Assembly: GCF_002332255.1 (NCBI RefSeq)
Contig: NZ_NRGW01000001.1
Coordinates: 3,472,001 to 3,536,000 of the forward strand
Reading direction: 5' to 3'
Source of the DNA: Halomonas sp. JB37
GTDB taxonomy: Bacteria > Pseudomonadota > Gammaproteobacteria > Pseudomonadales > Halomonadaceae
Length of the DNA stretch: 64,000 nt
The notes below the pieces were generated by a model. It had not been told where the DNA came from. It saw only the letters and a program-made list of their open reading frames with translations, and did no database searches. Positions 36,472 through 47,055 of the stretch are shown in pieces (position 1 is the first letter of the stretch; every line of letters starts with the position of its first letter). A program made the translations under genes and the position numbers.

Positions 36472-37386
36472 CTAGGCGTTCGCCAATAGGCCGGGCTGCG
36501 CGTCACGTAAATGCAGTAACCGCGGGTGCTGCCATATGGGAGGGGCTGCGGTGCGCGGTACTAGGCTCATACTCCCGGGCGCCGCATGGCTGCCGGGGAA
36601 GTGAAAGTCGCTGCCGAGAGAGGCGTAAAGCTCACGCTCAGCAAGCTGGCGGGCTAAATCGCGGGTGCTGTCTGAGTTCTGCTGGCCGCTGACAAGTTCA
36701 ACCGCTTGCCCGCCTGCCGCTTGAAATGTGTCCATCAACAAGCCACGCTTACGCCGCGTTAAGCCATAGCGCAGTGGATGCGCAATCACAGCGACGCCGC
36801 CAGATGCCACCACCCATGCCACCACCTGGCTAATTTCCGGCCAGTGAGCTTTGACATCGCCCTTCTTGCCGCTGCCCAGGTAGCGCTTAAAGGCGCTTGA
36901 CCAATCGGGCACTAAGCCATCAGCGACCAGCGCACGGGCAAAGTCTGGGCGTCCCAAGGGGCGGTCGCTGCCCGCTTGCACACGCGCTTTTTCCAGCGCG
37001 TTGCTTAAACCCACTTTTTCCAGACGTTCGGCAATCACTTCTGCACGTTGAATGCGCGCATCACGTTGCTGAATCAAGCCTTCGACCATCGCCCCCTGCA
37101 GGCCGCCGGGCATTAGTGCCACGACATGAATATTAATACCCTGCCAGCGTGTGGATAACTCACACCCAGCGATAAGGCACAGCCCCGCTTGCTCAGCCGC
37201 GCGAGCCGCTTCGTCGATGCCGTCCATGGTATCGTGGTCAGTCAGCGACATATGCGTTAATCCACGCTCCGCACACAGCGTTACAAGCTCAGTGGGCGTT
37301 AGCGCGCCATCAGAAGCGGTGGAGTGCATGTGCAAATCAACCGGATAGCGCTGATCGGCATCAAAGGTATACGGAAGTTGAGGCAT
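36472..37386 (-). CDS. rnm: PHP-domain phosphoesterase, YciV/RNase AM type
   Basis: A 304-residue PHP-family metal phosphoesterase: DLHMHSTASDGALTPTELV at the N-terminus (first metal motif), LTDHDTMDG (second), GCELSTRW, AVIAHPLRYGLTRRK, and SDFHFPGSH near the C-terminus (last His/Asp ligands). E. coli YciV (RnmAM) removes 5' nucleotides from RNAs and hydrolyses 3',5'-nucleoside bisphosphates. Length and motif order match. It precedes yciO on the same strand and is divergent from yciI, the conserved yci neighbourhood. Confidence 0.9.
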   Translation of the reverse strand: MPQLPYTFDADQRYPVDLHMHSTASDGALTPTELVTLCAERGLTHMSLTDHDTMDGIDEAARAAEQAGLCLIAGCELSTRWQGINIHVVALMPGGLQGAMVEGLIQQRDARIQRAEVIAERLEKVGLSNALEKARVQAGSDRPLGRPDFARALVADGLVPDWSSAFKRYLGSGKKGDVKAHWPEISQVVAWVVASGGVAVIAHPLRYGLTRRKRGLLMDTFQAAGGQAVELVSGQQNSDSTRDLARQLAERELYASLGSDFHFPGSHAAPGSMSLVPRTAAPPIWQHPRLLHLRDAQPGLLANA

Positions 37387-37565
37387 AAGATGACGCCGTG
37401 TGGCCAGTTTGTCAGAATGAGCATTGGAAAAACTGAAATGCTGTTTAGTCGTTACTTAACCGCTCACGCAGGCGAGAACGGTGCGTCAGATATGGTGCGC
37501 GCTTATAATCACATGGTCAATTAGCGCTACCCTCGCAACCTCGCCTAATCAAGGAGTTATACTCA

Positions 37566-37865
37566 ATGCTGTATGCCATTCTTAGTGAAGATGTCGATAA
37601 TAGCCTAGAGCGCCGACTGGCGGCTCGCCCTGATCATTTAGCCCGGCTAGAAGCGCTGCGCGATGAAGGCCGCCTTGTGCTGGCGGGCCCTCACCCTGCC
37701 ATTGATGCTGAAAACCCGGGTGATGCAGGGTTTTCAGGCAGCTTGGTCGTGGCGGAATTTGACGGCCTGGAATCGGCTAAAACCTGGGCCGATGCCGACC
37801 CTTACATGATAGCCGGGGTCTATGCCAAGGTCGTTGTGAAGCCCTTCAAAAAAGTGCTGCCTTGA
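37566..37865 (+). CDS. yciI: YciI-like protein
   Basis: A 99-residue dimeric alpha/beta-barrel (YCII) protein: [45 protein letters not shown] with the family His-Pro, and [21 protein letters not shown]. coli YciI is of the same size; its biochemical role is unsettled. A GGAG ribosome-binding site precedes the ATG. In many relatives yciB/ispZ lies between yciV and yciI; here it is absent. Confidence 0.92.
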   Translation: MLYAILSEDVDNSLERRLAARPDHLARLEALRDEGRLVLAGPHPAIDAENPGDAGFSGSLVVAEFDGLESAKTWADADPYMIAGVYAKVVVKPFKKVLP

Positions 37866-38090
37866 TTTTAATAGACCACTATGGGTGTTCGTCAGACTGG
37901 CACAAAGTTCTTCACAGTGCCTGTGGAAAACTCTGTGCAAACCCGGCGGACGCTTTTCGCTAAGCCAGAGATAGCGCTGCTATCAACACTTTGATCATTT
38001 TTTAACCATCGGTTGATCGCTACATCATCGACGACATCACCGCTGATATCACTACTATTTATTACGACCATCACTACGAAGGATGCCTGC

Positions 38091-40130
38091 GTGGCCCAAC
38101 GTCCAACCGCTTTGCCCCTCCTCGCGGCGCTAACCACGCCCACACTTACTTGGAATGAAGAGGGTGCGCCCCGCTCAGCAGCGTTTGATGATATCTATTT
38201 CACCCGTGGCGATGGCCGCGCTGAGACGGAACACGTGTTTCTCGGTGCCAATCATCTTCCTGAGCGTTTTTCCAGCTGGACGTTGGCGCGCCCTTTTGTC
38301 ATTGGCGAGACGGGCTTTGGCACAGGGTTAAATATGCTCTGCGCCTGGGCGTGCTTTGAACAACACGCGCCTTCTAATGCTCGGCTGCATTTGTTATCCA
38401 CCGAAAAATATCCTTTTGATCGCCTGGCACTTGAGCGTGCCTTGTCCGTTTGGCCCTCACTGGCGGCTTACACACAGGTGCTGTGTGCCCAGTGGCCGGC
38501 CGCCGTCAGCGGCATTCATCGACTACACTTAACCGAGCGTGTAACCCTCGACCTGCATTTTGGCGATACCACAGAGCGTTTAGAACAGCTGGACGGCCAG
38601 GTAGATGCCTGGTTTTTGGACGGCTTTGCGCCGTCCAAAAACCCTGACATGTGGCATCCGGCACTGTTTGACGCCATGGCCGCACGTTCGCGCCCCGGGG
38701 CTACCTTTGCGACATTTACCTGCGCGGGCATTGTGAAGCGTGGCTTAAAAGCGGCAGGCTTTCACTGGCAAAAAGTACCGGGCTATGGCCGTAAACGAGA
38801 AATGCTGGCGGGCAGCATCGAGTCGCCACCCTGCGATCAGCGGCGTGAGAAAACTCCCTGGTTTACGCCGCCCTCAGTTGAAGTGGCTAAGCACGTTGCC
38901 ATAATCGGCGCGGGGCTTGCGGGCAGTAGCGTGGCGGCAGCGCTAGCGCGGCGCGGCGTGCAGGTGACGGTCATTGAGCGTGAGGCCCCTGGTGCGGGCG
39001 GCTCTGGCAACCGTCAGGGCGCGCTATATGTGAAGCTTGCCGCAGAGACAAACCATCAAAGTCGGGTCTACCTCTCCGGGCTGCTCTATAGCCAACGCTG
39101 GCTGGCGCAGCAACGTTGCAGCCAGCCGTTATCCTCGCCTTCTTTATGGCAACCTTGTGGCGTCATTCAACTCGCTAGTAGCGATAAAGAGGCGCTTCGC
39201 CAGCAACGTTTTATTGAGCAACACCCGCTGCCTAGCGAGGTCGTGTCTGCGATGCAAAATCCTGCGCTAACCGATGCGGCGGCGCTGACTATTGACGCGT
39301 CTCACGGACTATTTTATTCGCAGGCGGGCTGGGCACGGCCTAAGGCGCTATGTGAGCACTTACTGAGCCATCCGAACATCACGCTGCTGCAGGGCGACGT
39401 CACATCGTTTGACCGCAAAGATGCTGATGGCGCTTCTGGCCAGGGCTGGCAGCTTCACTTAGCCGATGACCGCATTGTGGAGGCGGACCAGGTCGTGGTT
39501 GCCAGCGCCCATTTAGCCAACCGCTTTGCGCAAACGCTAGAGCTGCCGCTGCAGTCTGTACGTGGCCAGGTCAGTGAAATCAATCTACCCGAACAGGTGG
39601 CAGGGCCTACCCGCGTAATATGTGCCGGTGGCTATGTCGCGCCGGCCTTGGATGGCATATTAACCTTTGGCGCAAGCTTTGTGCCCAATGACGCCACCAC
39701 CGATGTGTCAGCGGCCGACCACCAGCGCAACATTGACGAGCTGCGCCAAACGCTGCCCGCCCTGGCTGAAGAGCTAGAACAGGCGGGCATCATCCTGAGC
39801 CCTGAAAACCTAAAGGGCCGGGCTGCGGTGCGTGCCGCGAGCCCCGACAAAAGCCCCTACGCAGGGCCAGTGCCGGTAGCAGATACGTGGCGGGCTGACT
39901 ATTCAGTTCTTAGCAAAGATGCCACTCGCGTGCCGGACAAGCGTGGCGAGCATCATACAGGGCTGTGGATAACCACCGCGCATGGCTCGCGGGGCTTGGC
40001 CAGCGCGCCGCTATGTGCCGAGCTGATTGCTTCACGGCTGTGCGATGAGCCTATGCCTTTAGAAGTACCGCTGGTTGATCACCTGCACCCAGGTCGACGC
40101 ATTATTAGCGCGATTATCCGCGCTCAGTAG
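38091..40130 (+). CDS. mnmC: Bifunctional tRNA mnm5s2U34 biosynthesis protein MnmC
   Basis: A 679-residue fusion enzyme. The N-terminal SAM methyltransferase (residues about 1-240) shows FVIGETGFGTGLNMLCAW and DAWFLDGFAPSKNPDMW; the C-terminal FAD-dependent oxidoreductase (about 265-660) opens with the dinucleotide motif AIIGAGLAGSSVAAALARRG. It converts cmnm5U34 to nm5U then mnm5U in tRNA wobble positions. GTG 38091 with AAGGA just upstream is preferred; the frame back to 38013 adds 26 Thr/Ser/Ile residues with no family match. Length fits the E. coli enzyme (about 670). Its stop overlaps convergent yheU by 7 bases. Confidence 0.95.
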   Translation: MAQRPTALPLLAALTTPTLTWNEEGAPRSAAFDDIYFTRGDGRAETEHVFLGANHLPERFSSWTLARPFVIGETGFGTGLNMLCAWACFEQHAPSNARLHLLSTEKYPFDRLALERALSVWPSLAAYTQVLCAQWPAAVSGIHRLHLTERVTLDLHFGDTTERLEQLDGQVDAWFLDGFAPSKNPDMWHPALFDAMAARSRPGATFATFTCAGIVKRGLKAAGFHWQKVPGYGRKREMLAGSIESPPCDQRREKTPWFTPPSVEVAKHVAIIGAGLAGSSVAAALARRGVQVTVIEREAPGAGGSGNRQGALYVKLAAETNHQSRVYLSGLLYSQRWLAQQRCSQPLSSPSLWQPCGVIQLASSDKEALRQQRFIEQHPLPSEVVSAMQNPALTDAAALTIDASHGLFYSQAGWARPKALCEHLLSHPNITLLQGDVTSFDRKDADGASGQGWQLHLADDRIVEADQVVVASAHLANRFAQTLELPLQSVRGQVSEINLPEQVAGPTRVICAGGYVAPALDGILTFGASFVPNDATTDVSAADHQRNIDELRQTLPALAEELEQAGIILSPENLKGRAAVRAASPDKSPYAGPVPVADTWRADYSVLSKDATRVPDKRGEHHTGLWITTAHGSRGLASAPLCAELIASRLCDEPMPLEVPLVDHLHPGRRIISAIIRAQ

Positions 40131-40398
40131 TCGCCTTCCTCTTCATCGTCGGCCACGTCGCGGCCAAAGGAGCGCCATTGAGCTAGGGTCATGACTTCAG
40201 TCATCTCTAGCTCCAGATCATGCGCAATGATGAGTTCATTGCGCGACAGCTGCGTTTTCAGTTCGGCTACCCAGCCGTGCATGCCCTCACCTGTCGTGTC
40301 GGTCGTATCGTAGCCCTGGCGGGTAACGAAGGCCTCCAACAGCGCTTTCAACGTTTCTTCTGGCAGCATTCGTGCGGGTACTTCAATAAATCGGCCCA

Positions 40399-40399
<1 letters not shown>
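40124..40399 (-). CDS. YheU-family small protein
   Basis: A 91-residue protein of the YheU (UPF0270) family: MGRFIEVPARMLPEETLKAL then LEAFVTRQGYDTTD, LKTQLSRNELIIAHDLELEM and a final acidic tail DDEEEGDY. YheU proteins have no assigned function. The start ATG shares its first base with the ligA stop (TAATG at 40399), so it is translationally coupled to ligA; a frame beginning at 40414 inside ligA is rejected. It overlaps the 3' end of mnmC on the other strand. Confidence 0.85.
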
Positions 40400-42453
<2,054 letters not shown>

Positions 42454-42474
42454 CTAAAAGCGGCAGCGAAAATG

Positions 42475-42520
42475 CAAAATAGATATTTAAAACAGATATT
42501 GAAAACAGATATTGAAAACA
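42475..42520. repeat. Tandem 13-bp repeat in the zipA-ligA gap
   Basis: Three full degenerate units and a partial fourth of GAAAACAGATATT: CAAAATAGATATT (42475-42487, first base varies), TAAAACAGATATT (42488-42500), GAAAACAGATATT (42501-42513), then GAAAACAG. It lies about 45 bases upstream of the ligA start codon and could affect ligA transcription spacing. Confidence 0.75.
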
Positions 42521-42547
42521 GCACCCATTATAAAAGCAGGTGCATAA

Positions 42548-42584
42548 ACAAAAACACCCGCCTTCTGCAAAGAAGGCGGGTGTT
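42548..42584 (-). terminator. Intrinsic terminator of zipA
   Basis: AACACCCGCCTTC (42553-42565) and GAAGGCGGGTGTT (42572-42584) are perfect 13-bp complements with a 6-nt loop. Read on the minus strand the stem is followed by TTTTTGTTT. It lies 17 bases after the zipA stop; ligA therefore needs its own promoter downstream of it. Confidence 0.92.
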
Positions 42585-42600
42585 AGACAGCTAGCGCGAA

Positions 42601-44388
42601 TTAACGTGCTTGCATGTGCCGATGCAATCGATGTCGGCGTTCAAATTCACGCACACGCTGGCGGGCGAATTCAATCGTTTGTGCGGTCATAACGCTGCGA
42701 TTTTCATCTTTCAGCTCACCGCCCATGTGACGAACCAGTACCATGGCCGTCTCGACCATTGCCTCAAATGCAGCGGAGCTGTCAACAGCGCCAGGCAGCG
42801 GCATTAGCAGCGTTACGCCGGGGGTCATGAACTCACCCATTTCTTGAATGGGGAAAGTGCCCGGCTTAACAACGTTAACCATCGAGAACTGCAGCTCGCT
42901 GTCTTCGCTTTCAGTCTCAAAGCGGTGGAAAATACCCATCCCACTGCTGTAGCGCAAACCGCATACCATCATGAGCTCGAGCAGTTTACTGCCATCAAAG
43001 CCATCGGGATCACGCGACAGCACGCTGATAACCACGACTTCTTCAGCGCTGGAGAGCGTTTCTTTCGCGTGCTCGCCATTGACGTCGTGACGTAAGGCTT
43101 TTTCTAACGTGGGATGAACGCGAACCCGCTGGCTTGACTCACGCTCACTAGCGGCCTGTTCATCAAAAGACTCGTCGCTGGCGTACTCGTCGCGCGCATC
43201 AGCGTGGTCATAGTTTTCTTCATAAGCGAAAGAGCTTTCTGAATAATTGTCGGAATAGCTTTCCGTCTCGCGACGCGCCTCTTCTTCAGCGATACGCTGC
43301 TGTGCTGCCAGTCGATCAGCTGCCGCGGCGTTGGCAGCCACTTCGCGTGCCTGCGCTTGCTCTTGAGCTAATCGAGCACGTTCAGCATCAGCGGCCTCTT
43401 TAGCCTCACGACGCTGCTCGGCTTCTAGTGCCTTACGCTCGGCTTTCTGTTTTGCCAGCGCTTTATCGCGAATGGCTTTCTCAGCTTTTTTACGCTGTCG
43501 GTCTAAACGACGCTCAATGAGACGACGTTTAAACGATCGGCCCATACCTTCAAAATCAACAAGACGATATTCGTCGACCTGATCATCGTCTAACTCTTCA
43601 TGCTCGCCCACTGTGTCGGAGCGCAGCTTGCGGCGCTTTGGTGCAGCGTCGCTGGAAGCATGTTTTGCAAACGCGGCATCTTCCGGCTCAGCACGCAGCA
43701 CGTTCTCGCGTTCGGGCTGCACCGGCGCTTCGACTGATTCGCTTGCGCTTATAGTAGCCGCAGCAGGCGTCGTTGCTACTTCTGGCGCGACGGATTCTGA
43801 AGCAACCGGTTCTGCCGCCGATGCTTGAACAGAAGGCGGAGTCTCGGTAGCCACTGATGTATCGGCAATAGAAGCAGTCGCTGGTTGCACAGCCTGCGGT
43901 GCAGCAAAAGAAACACTTGGCTCGCGGCGCTCATGTTCAGGCGCTGTGTCGGTAATATTGACTCGATGACTAGTTGTCGGCGTATTGACCTGAGGTGCTG
44001 CGGGCGACGCTTTAGCAACCGCTATCGCTTCCGCTTTCTCGGCTTTTTCAGCTTTACGCTTAGCGACCTTAGCCGTGGCAGAACGCCTAAACTCAGCAAG
44101 TACTCGTGAGGCACCTGGATGCTCTTGACGTTCTAACTTTGGCTTACTTCCTAACCCGCTATAATCTGCAGGTTTAACAACTCGGGCGCCACCGTTAGGA
44201 AGCTCCCAATTAATCTCGGCTGCTTTAGCAGCATCATCAGGGTCTTCTAGCTGACTAGCTGAAAGATCCTTCTCTGCCAGATCAAGGCGGGGTACACGAC
44301 GCTGTCGTTGAAGTCTTCGCACACCGTCTATAACGATGAGCGATACCAACGCCAGCCCTAAAATAATTAGCCACTCTCTTAGTTCCAT
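42601..44388 (-). CDS. zipA: Cell division protein ZipA, unusually long
   Basis: A 595-residue divisome protein that tethers FtsZ to the membrane. N-terminal membrane anchor (residues about 6-24, LIILGLALVSLIVIDGVRR) with a basic stop-transfer; C-terminal FtsZ-binding ZipA_C domain (about 445-590) with VVISVLSRDPDGFDGSKLLE, GMGIFHRF and VTLLMPLPGAVDSSAAFEAM. Between them are an Ala/Pro/Val-rich linker and a highly charged predicted coiled coil (about 275-375, rich in KAERKALEAEQRREAKEA-like sequence) followed by an acidic Tyr/Ser-rich stretch. E. coli ZipA is 328 residues, so the linker is much expanded. Terminated by the 42548 hairpin. Confidence 0.93.
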   Translation of the reverse strand: MELREWLIILGLALVSLIVIDGVRRLQRQRRVPRLDLAEKDLSASQLEDPDDAAKAAEINWELPNGGARVVKPADYSGLGSKPKLERQEHPGASRVLAEFRRSATAKVAKRKAEKAEKAEAIAVAKASPAAPQVNTPTTSHRVNITDTAPEHERREPSVSFAAPQAVQPATASIADTSVATETPPSVQASAAEPVASESVAPEVATTPAAATISASESVEAPVQPERENVLRAEPEDAAFAKHASSDAAPKRRKLRSDTVGEHEELDDDQVDEYRLVDFEGMGRSFKRRLIERRLDRQRKKAEKAIRDKALAKQKAERKALEAEQRREAKEAADAERARLAQEQAQAREVAANAAAADRLAAQQRIAEEEARRETESYSDNYSESSFAYEENYDHADARDEYASDESFDEQAASERESSQRVRVHPTLEKALRHDVNGEHAKETLSSAEEVVVISVLSRDPDGFDGSKLLELMMVCGLRYSSGMGIFHRFETESEDSELQFSMVNVVKPGTFPIQEMGEFMTPGVTLLMPLPGAVDSSAAFEAMVETAMVLVRHMGGELKDENRSVMTAQTIEFARQRVREFERRHRLHRHMQAR

Positions 44389-44888
44389 GTCGAACGTTCC
44401 ATGGTCATCTTGCCGGTTGCTAAGGCACTGTGTCTAAAAATTCATGCCTAAATAAAGGTAACGGCTATTAAATAAATACTTGCCATTAATACCACCAAGC
44501 ATAGCGCGAATGCTATGAAAAGGGCCACTTTTTACTCTATTTCGCACAATTTTTGCACATTAGCAAAGCATTGACACGGTTAAAAGCAAAAAAACAGGCC
44601 TTAACTTCAAACAAAAGTGCAACGAGCATTTGATCTAGGCTTTTTAAGCCGCTTTATATAGAACCCATAGAAGCAAGAAAGGATGAATTAATCTTAGGAA
44701 ATTGCACTGCCACTTCCTCATTAAACATGCTTATCACTTCAAGCTTCAGCTTCTATCTTTAGGCTGCTTAAGGGCCGCAAGATCAACTTTAATAGAGGTA
44801 ATATAGTTAAGTTGAGCACTTTAGGACATTTTTTTACACATCTAAGTTAATGTTTATGAGTCTACGATTAACAAACAACTGTTTAAAA
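44389..44888. other. 500-bp AT-rich intergenic region upstream of zipA
   Basis: No supported gene on either strand. It must hold the zipA promoter and the end of the LysR transcript. I see one dyad, CATAGC-N6-GCTATG (44500-44517), about 112 bases upstream of zipA, and a short GGC-TTTTTAA-GCC element near 44648-44660 that could help terminate transcription. The stretch is clearly more AT-rich than the genes beside it. Confidence 0.5.
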
Positions 44889-45770
44889 TTACAGTTTATT
44901 CCAAAATACTTCGGCCGCCGCACTTAATGGGGCAACGGGCCGGGTAAGATGTATTTGTAAGGTAATATCCCAACTTTCATCCAGCGCCCGGACTAAGCGA
45001 CCATCGCTAATCTCTTGCTCTGCAAGGCTTTTTGGCAACCACGCCACCCCTTTCCCCTCCAGCGCCATGGACATTAACACCGCGGCTAAGTGGCTACTAA
45101 AATGGGGCTTAACGGCTAAAACAGCGGCTTTGCCATATAAACGATGGGCCACAATACGGCCTAGGCCCGATGCTTCGGTGTAAGCCAAATAAGGCAGCTG
45201 ATGAGAGGGAATTTCTTGACTTATGTGACTACTCATCAACGCTAGCAGGGTGTCTTCCCCCACCTGCTTGCTACTAAACAGCCCCGGTGCCAAGGGTGAA
45301 GGCACGGCAGGATGTCGGTGGCAGAGCAAAAAAGGCACGTCCCCGTGCACCAGCAACTTTTCACACCCTGCCATGCTATCGGAATGAAGACGAATGGCCT
45401 CAATCGGAGCGCCATTATCGACCTGGCGAATCCAGCGCGGGAAAAACGTAAACGAAAGCGAGTGAGTCGCGGCAAACGGAAGCGTTTTGGCCATATGCCC
45501 AGCCACTTCCTGCGCCTCGGTGCGCAGCCGATAAAGGCGGCTCATGGCTTCAGACGCGTCGGTTAAAATATGCCGCCCGGCTTCTGTCAGCGTGGTGCCT
45601 TGCGGCGTTCGCACGAACAGGCCCACCCCCATCCACTGCTCAAGTGAACGTATCCTGCGGCTAAACGCTGGCTGGGTAATATGACGAGCGTCTGCAGCAC
45701 GTACGAAACTACCGTGCTCCGCTAGGGCGATGAAATCTTCAAGCCAAACAAGTTCCATAGGCAATGCCAT
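44889..45770 (-). CDS. LysR-family regulator, divergent from D-tartrate dehydratase
   Basis: A 293-residue LysR regulator: LEDFIALAEHGSFVRAADAR then HITQPAFSRRIRSLEQWMGV (winged helix-turn-helix), and a C-terminal effector domain with LPFAATHSLSFTFFPRWIRQ. The gene is divergent from the tartrate dehydratase gene with an 87-bp gap and is very probably its regulator. Two ATG codons are possible (45770, or 45758 giving MELVWLEDF); neither has a strong ribosome-binding site and family practice favours the second. The pair appears as a unit inserted between zipA and smc. Confidence 0.88.
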   Translation of the reverse strand: MALPMELVWLEDFIALAEHGSFVRAADARHITQPAFSRRIRSLEQWMGVGLFVRTPQGTTLTEAGRHILTDASEAMSRLYRLRTEAQEVAGHMAKTLPFAATHSLSFTFFPRWIRQVDNGAPIEAIRLHSDSMAGCEKLLVHGDVPFLLCHRHPAVPSPLAPGLFSSKQVGEDTLLALMSSHISQEIPSHQLPYLAYTEASGLGRIVAHRLYGKAAVLAVKPHFSSHLAAVLMSMALEGKGVAWLPKSLAEQEISDGRLVRALDESWDITLQIHLTRPVAPLSAAAEVFWNKL

Positions 45771-45857
45771 TTCAGCATGGGGTTGCGCAGTAATAGCATT
45801 GGTTGCCTTGAATTACCACGGTTATTGTTAAGCACTAAACCGATAGAGGAATGCCCT

Positions 45858-47027
45858 ATGCGCATCGTTGAAATCCGCGAAAAAACTGTTTCCATTGCGT
45901 CGCCCATCGCCAACGCTTATATCGACTTTTCTAAAATGACGTGCTCCGTGGTCGCTGTAGTGACCGACGTAGTACGTGATGGTAAACCCGTGATTGGCTA
46001 CGGGTTTAACTCGAATGGACGCTATGGGCAGGGAGCGCTGATGCGCGACCGTTTTTTGGATCGCATTAGCGAAGCTGACCCAGAAAGCCTTATCGATCAA
46101 GAAAATAACAACCTTGATCCGTTTGCTATCTGGAAAACCTTAATGACCAACGAAAAGCCCGGCGGCCACGGTGAGCGATCCGTAGCGGTAGGCACAATCG
46201 ACATGGCCGTTTGGGACGCCGTGGCTAAAATCGAAGGCAAACCACTCTATAAGCTGTTGGCCGAACGTTACCGTAACGGCGTTGCCGACGATAAAGTTTG
46301 GGTATATGCAGCGGGCGGTTATTACTATCCCGGTAAAGACCACAGCAAACTACAAGATGAAATGCGCAGCTATTTAGACCGCGGTTATAACGTCGTCAAA
46401 ATGAAGATTGGCGCAGCACCGCTTGAAGAAGATTTACGCCGCATTGAGGCGGTGATTAAGGTTGTGGGTGACGGCAGCCGCGTTGCCGTTGATGCTAACG
46501 GTCGCTTTGACCAAGCCACCGCTATCGCCTATGCCGAAGCGCTAAAGCCTTATAATCTATTTTGGTATGAAGAAGCTGGCGATCCGCTTGATTACGCTCT
46601 TCAGGCAGAGCTTGCTAACCATTACGAGCTGCCTATGGCGACCGGCGAAAACCTTTTCTCGCATCAAGATGCACGCAACTTGTTACGCCACGGCGGCATG
46701 CGCCCTGACCGCGACTTTGTTCAGTTTGACTGTGCACTCTCTTACGGCTTAGTTGAATACATGCGCACGCTGAAGGTAATGGAAGATCTCGGCTGGTCAT
46801 CGCGCCGCGTCGTTCCCCATGGCGGCCACCAGATGTCATTGAACATTGCGGCCGGCCTGCATTTAGGTGGCAACGAGTCGTATCCGGATGTTTTCCAACC
46901 CTTTGGTGGTTTCGCTGACGGCATTCAAGTTGAGAATGGCTATGTCGGCCTGCCGGATATCCCAGGCGTAGGCTTTGAAGCGAAGTCTAAACTTTACGCG
47001 GTCATGCGTGAACTAGGTGAGGGCTAA
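45858..47027 (+). CDS. tarD: D(-)-tartrate dehydratase, enolase superfamily
   Basis: A 389-residue mandelate racemase/enolase-family protein that closely follows Bradyrhizobium TarD: SSPIANAYIDFSKMT-like opening, GYGFNSNGRYGQG, NEKPGGHGERSVAVGTIDMA and YYYPGK. The active-site set is present: KMK (181-183), metal ligands Asp212 (VDANG), Glu238 and Glu264 (TGEN), and the general-acid/base His in PHGGH (His321), each one residue off the TarD numbering. TarD dehydrates D-tartrate to oxaloacetate, which could feed the sodium-pumping oxaloacetate decarboxylase encoded at 58.9-62.4 kb. GAGGA precedes ATG 45858; the longer frame from 45777 is rejected. Confidence 0.9.
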   Translation: MRIVEIREKTVSIASPIANAYIDFSKMTCSVVAVVTDVVRDGKPVIGYGFNSNGRYGQGALMRDRFLDRISEADPESLIDQENNNLDPFAIWKTLMTNEKPGGHGERSVAVGTIDMAVWDAVAKIEGKPLYKLLAERYRNGVADDKVWVYAAGGYYYPGKDHSKLQDEMRSYLDRGYNVVKMKIGAAPLEEDLRRIEAVIKVVGDGSRVAVDANGRFDQATAIAYAEALKPYNLFWYEEAGDPLDYALQAELANHYELPMATGENLFSHQDARNLLRHGGMRPDRDFVQFDCALSYGLVEYMRTLKVMEDLGWSSRRVVPHGGHQMSLNIAAGLHLGGNESYPDVFQPFGGFADGIQVENGYVGLPDIPGVGFEAKSKLYAVMRELGEG

Positions 47028-47037
47028 GGGTTAGGGC

Positions 47038-47055
47038 TAAGCGCGAAGGCGCTTA
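47038..47055. terminator. Small dyad between convergent tarD and smc
   Basis: TAAGCGC, a GAAG tetraloop and GCGCTTA form a 7-bp stem that reaches three bases into the smc 3' end. It lacks a T-run, so termination is only possible. Confidence 0.35.
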
